NCBI GenBank assembly: GCA_009701115.1
Contig: WLKR01000068.1
Span: 1 to 6,423, forward strand
Source of the DNA: Actinomycetota bacterium
Lineage (GTDB): Bacteria > Actinomycetota > Acidimicrobiia > Acidimicrobiales > RAAP-2
DNA: 6,423 nucleotides
Reading direction: 5' to 3'
The notes under the pieces are model-generated. The model did no database searches. It was given only the letters and a program-made list of their open reading frames with translations, and had not been told where the DNA came from. The translations under genes were made by a program, and so were the position numbers. The first letter of the stretch is position 1. Each line of letters opens with the position of its first letter. Positions 6,203 to 6,423 of this stretch are shown here, one piece after another.

Positions 6203-6423
6203 ACGCAGCGTCTCAACAATTCCCGCATCGGCCATTTCGGCTCCCACGCGCAGCGCGTTCATGATCGCCGTGGCGTTCGAGGAACCGTGACTAATGATGC
6301 AGATGCCGTCAAGGCCGAGCAGCATCGCGCCACCTTGGGTCTCCGGGCTGAGGTCGCCAACGAGCGGCAGGAGGTAGGGGAAGAGGGCGTTGCCGGCCTC
6401 CTTGGTGATCTCATCGGTCCCAA
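6182..6423 (-). CDS. plsX: Phosphate acyltransferase PlsX (3' end, last 79 residues)
   Basis: PlsX converts acyl-ACP and phosphate to acyl-phosphate, the donor for PlsY in the first step of phospholipid synthesis, at the inner face of the membrane. Only the C-terminal part is present, ending at TAA (6184-6182). The diagnostic segment is [20 protein letters not shown], matching the family's C-terminal G-A-x-L-L-G-[LV]-x-G-x-x-x-x-[SK]-H-G-[SA] pattern. It is followed by a helix ([18 protein letters not shown]) typical of the PlsX end. The reading frame runs off the right edge. Its position directly before acpP is the common plsX-acpP pair. Confidence 0.93.
   Translation of the reverse strand, partial: GTDEITKEAGNALFPYLLPLVGDLSPETQGGAMLLGLDGICIISHGSSNATAIMNALRVGAEMADAGIVETLRTTIRPI

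Noticed and set aside
6115..6228. Longer ACP start at 6228 or 6144
   Set aside because: 6228 lies within plsX and gives an Arg-rich leader unlike ACP. 6144 has no binding site. The ATG at 6114 has AAAGGAG five bases away.

Overview
The window is a continuous stretch of housekeeping genes, all on the minus strand. In transcription order (right to left) they are plsX (3' end only), acpP, rnc, a mutM/fpg-family gene, smc and ftsY (5' part only). The order acpP-rnc-mutM-smc-ftsY, the G+C-rich arginine-heavy proteins, the GTG starts and the single-helix membrane anchor on FtsY point to Actinomycetota. The ACP shape (extra residues after helix II, then an I-D-D-E-D-L-E-D-L run) and the MutM background suggest an Acidimicrobiia-like lineage. 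That placement is inference from remembered family features; no search was run.

Layout: 6182-6423 is the last 79 codons of plsX. The 67 bases between plsX and acpP hold a small hairpin, a 9-bp direct repeat that starts inside plsX, and a strong ribosome binding site. acpP (5824-6114) is followed after 7 bases by rnc (5127-5816, GTG start). rnc overlaps mutM (4229-5134) by 8 bases. A 71-base gap before smc (672-4157) is the longest intergenic stretch. It contains a 9-bp inverted repeat whose 3' arm runs into the smc start codon, and a weak promoter candidate lies just upstream. smc and ftsY (1-675) overlap by 4 bases (GTGA). I see no RNA gene, mobile element, CRISPR array, factor-independent terminator or plus-strand gene. 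No stretch over 300 bases lacks a gene.

How the genes fit together: PlsX and ACP supply acyl groups to phospholipid synthesis. RNase III matures rRNA and other structured RNA. The MutM-family protein belongs to base-excision repair. SMC compacts and segregates the chromosome. FtsY is the membrane receptor for signal recognition particle. The tight spacing and overlaps suggest one co-transcribed, partly translationally coupled unit, with the mutM-smc gap the likeliest place for separate control.

The most notable observation is in the MutM-family protein. It keeps the Pro2/Glu3 catalytic N-terminus and the four-cysteine zinc finger. By eye alignment to E. coli Fpg, however, it has replaced nearly all other hallmark residues: two active-site lysines, the void-filling Met/Arg/Phe triad, the Asn of the G-N-I-Y motif and the phosphate-contacting zinc-finger Arg. 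It is also about four times richer in lysine than the SMC, RNase III and FtsY around it. It may be a glycosylase with changed substrate preference, or a DNA-binding protein with weak or no glycosylase activity, at the locus normally held by canonical mutM.
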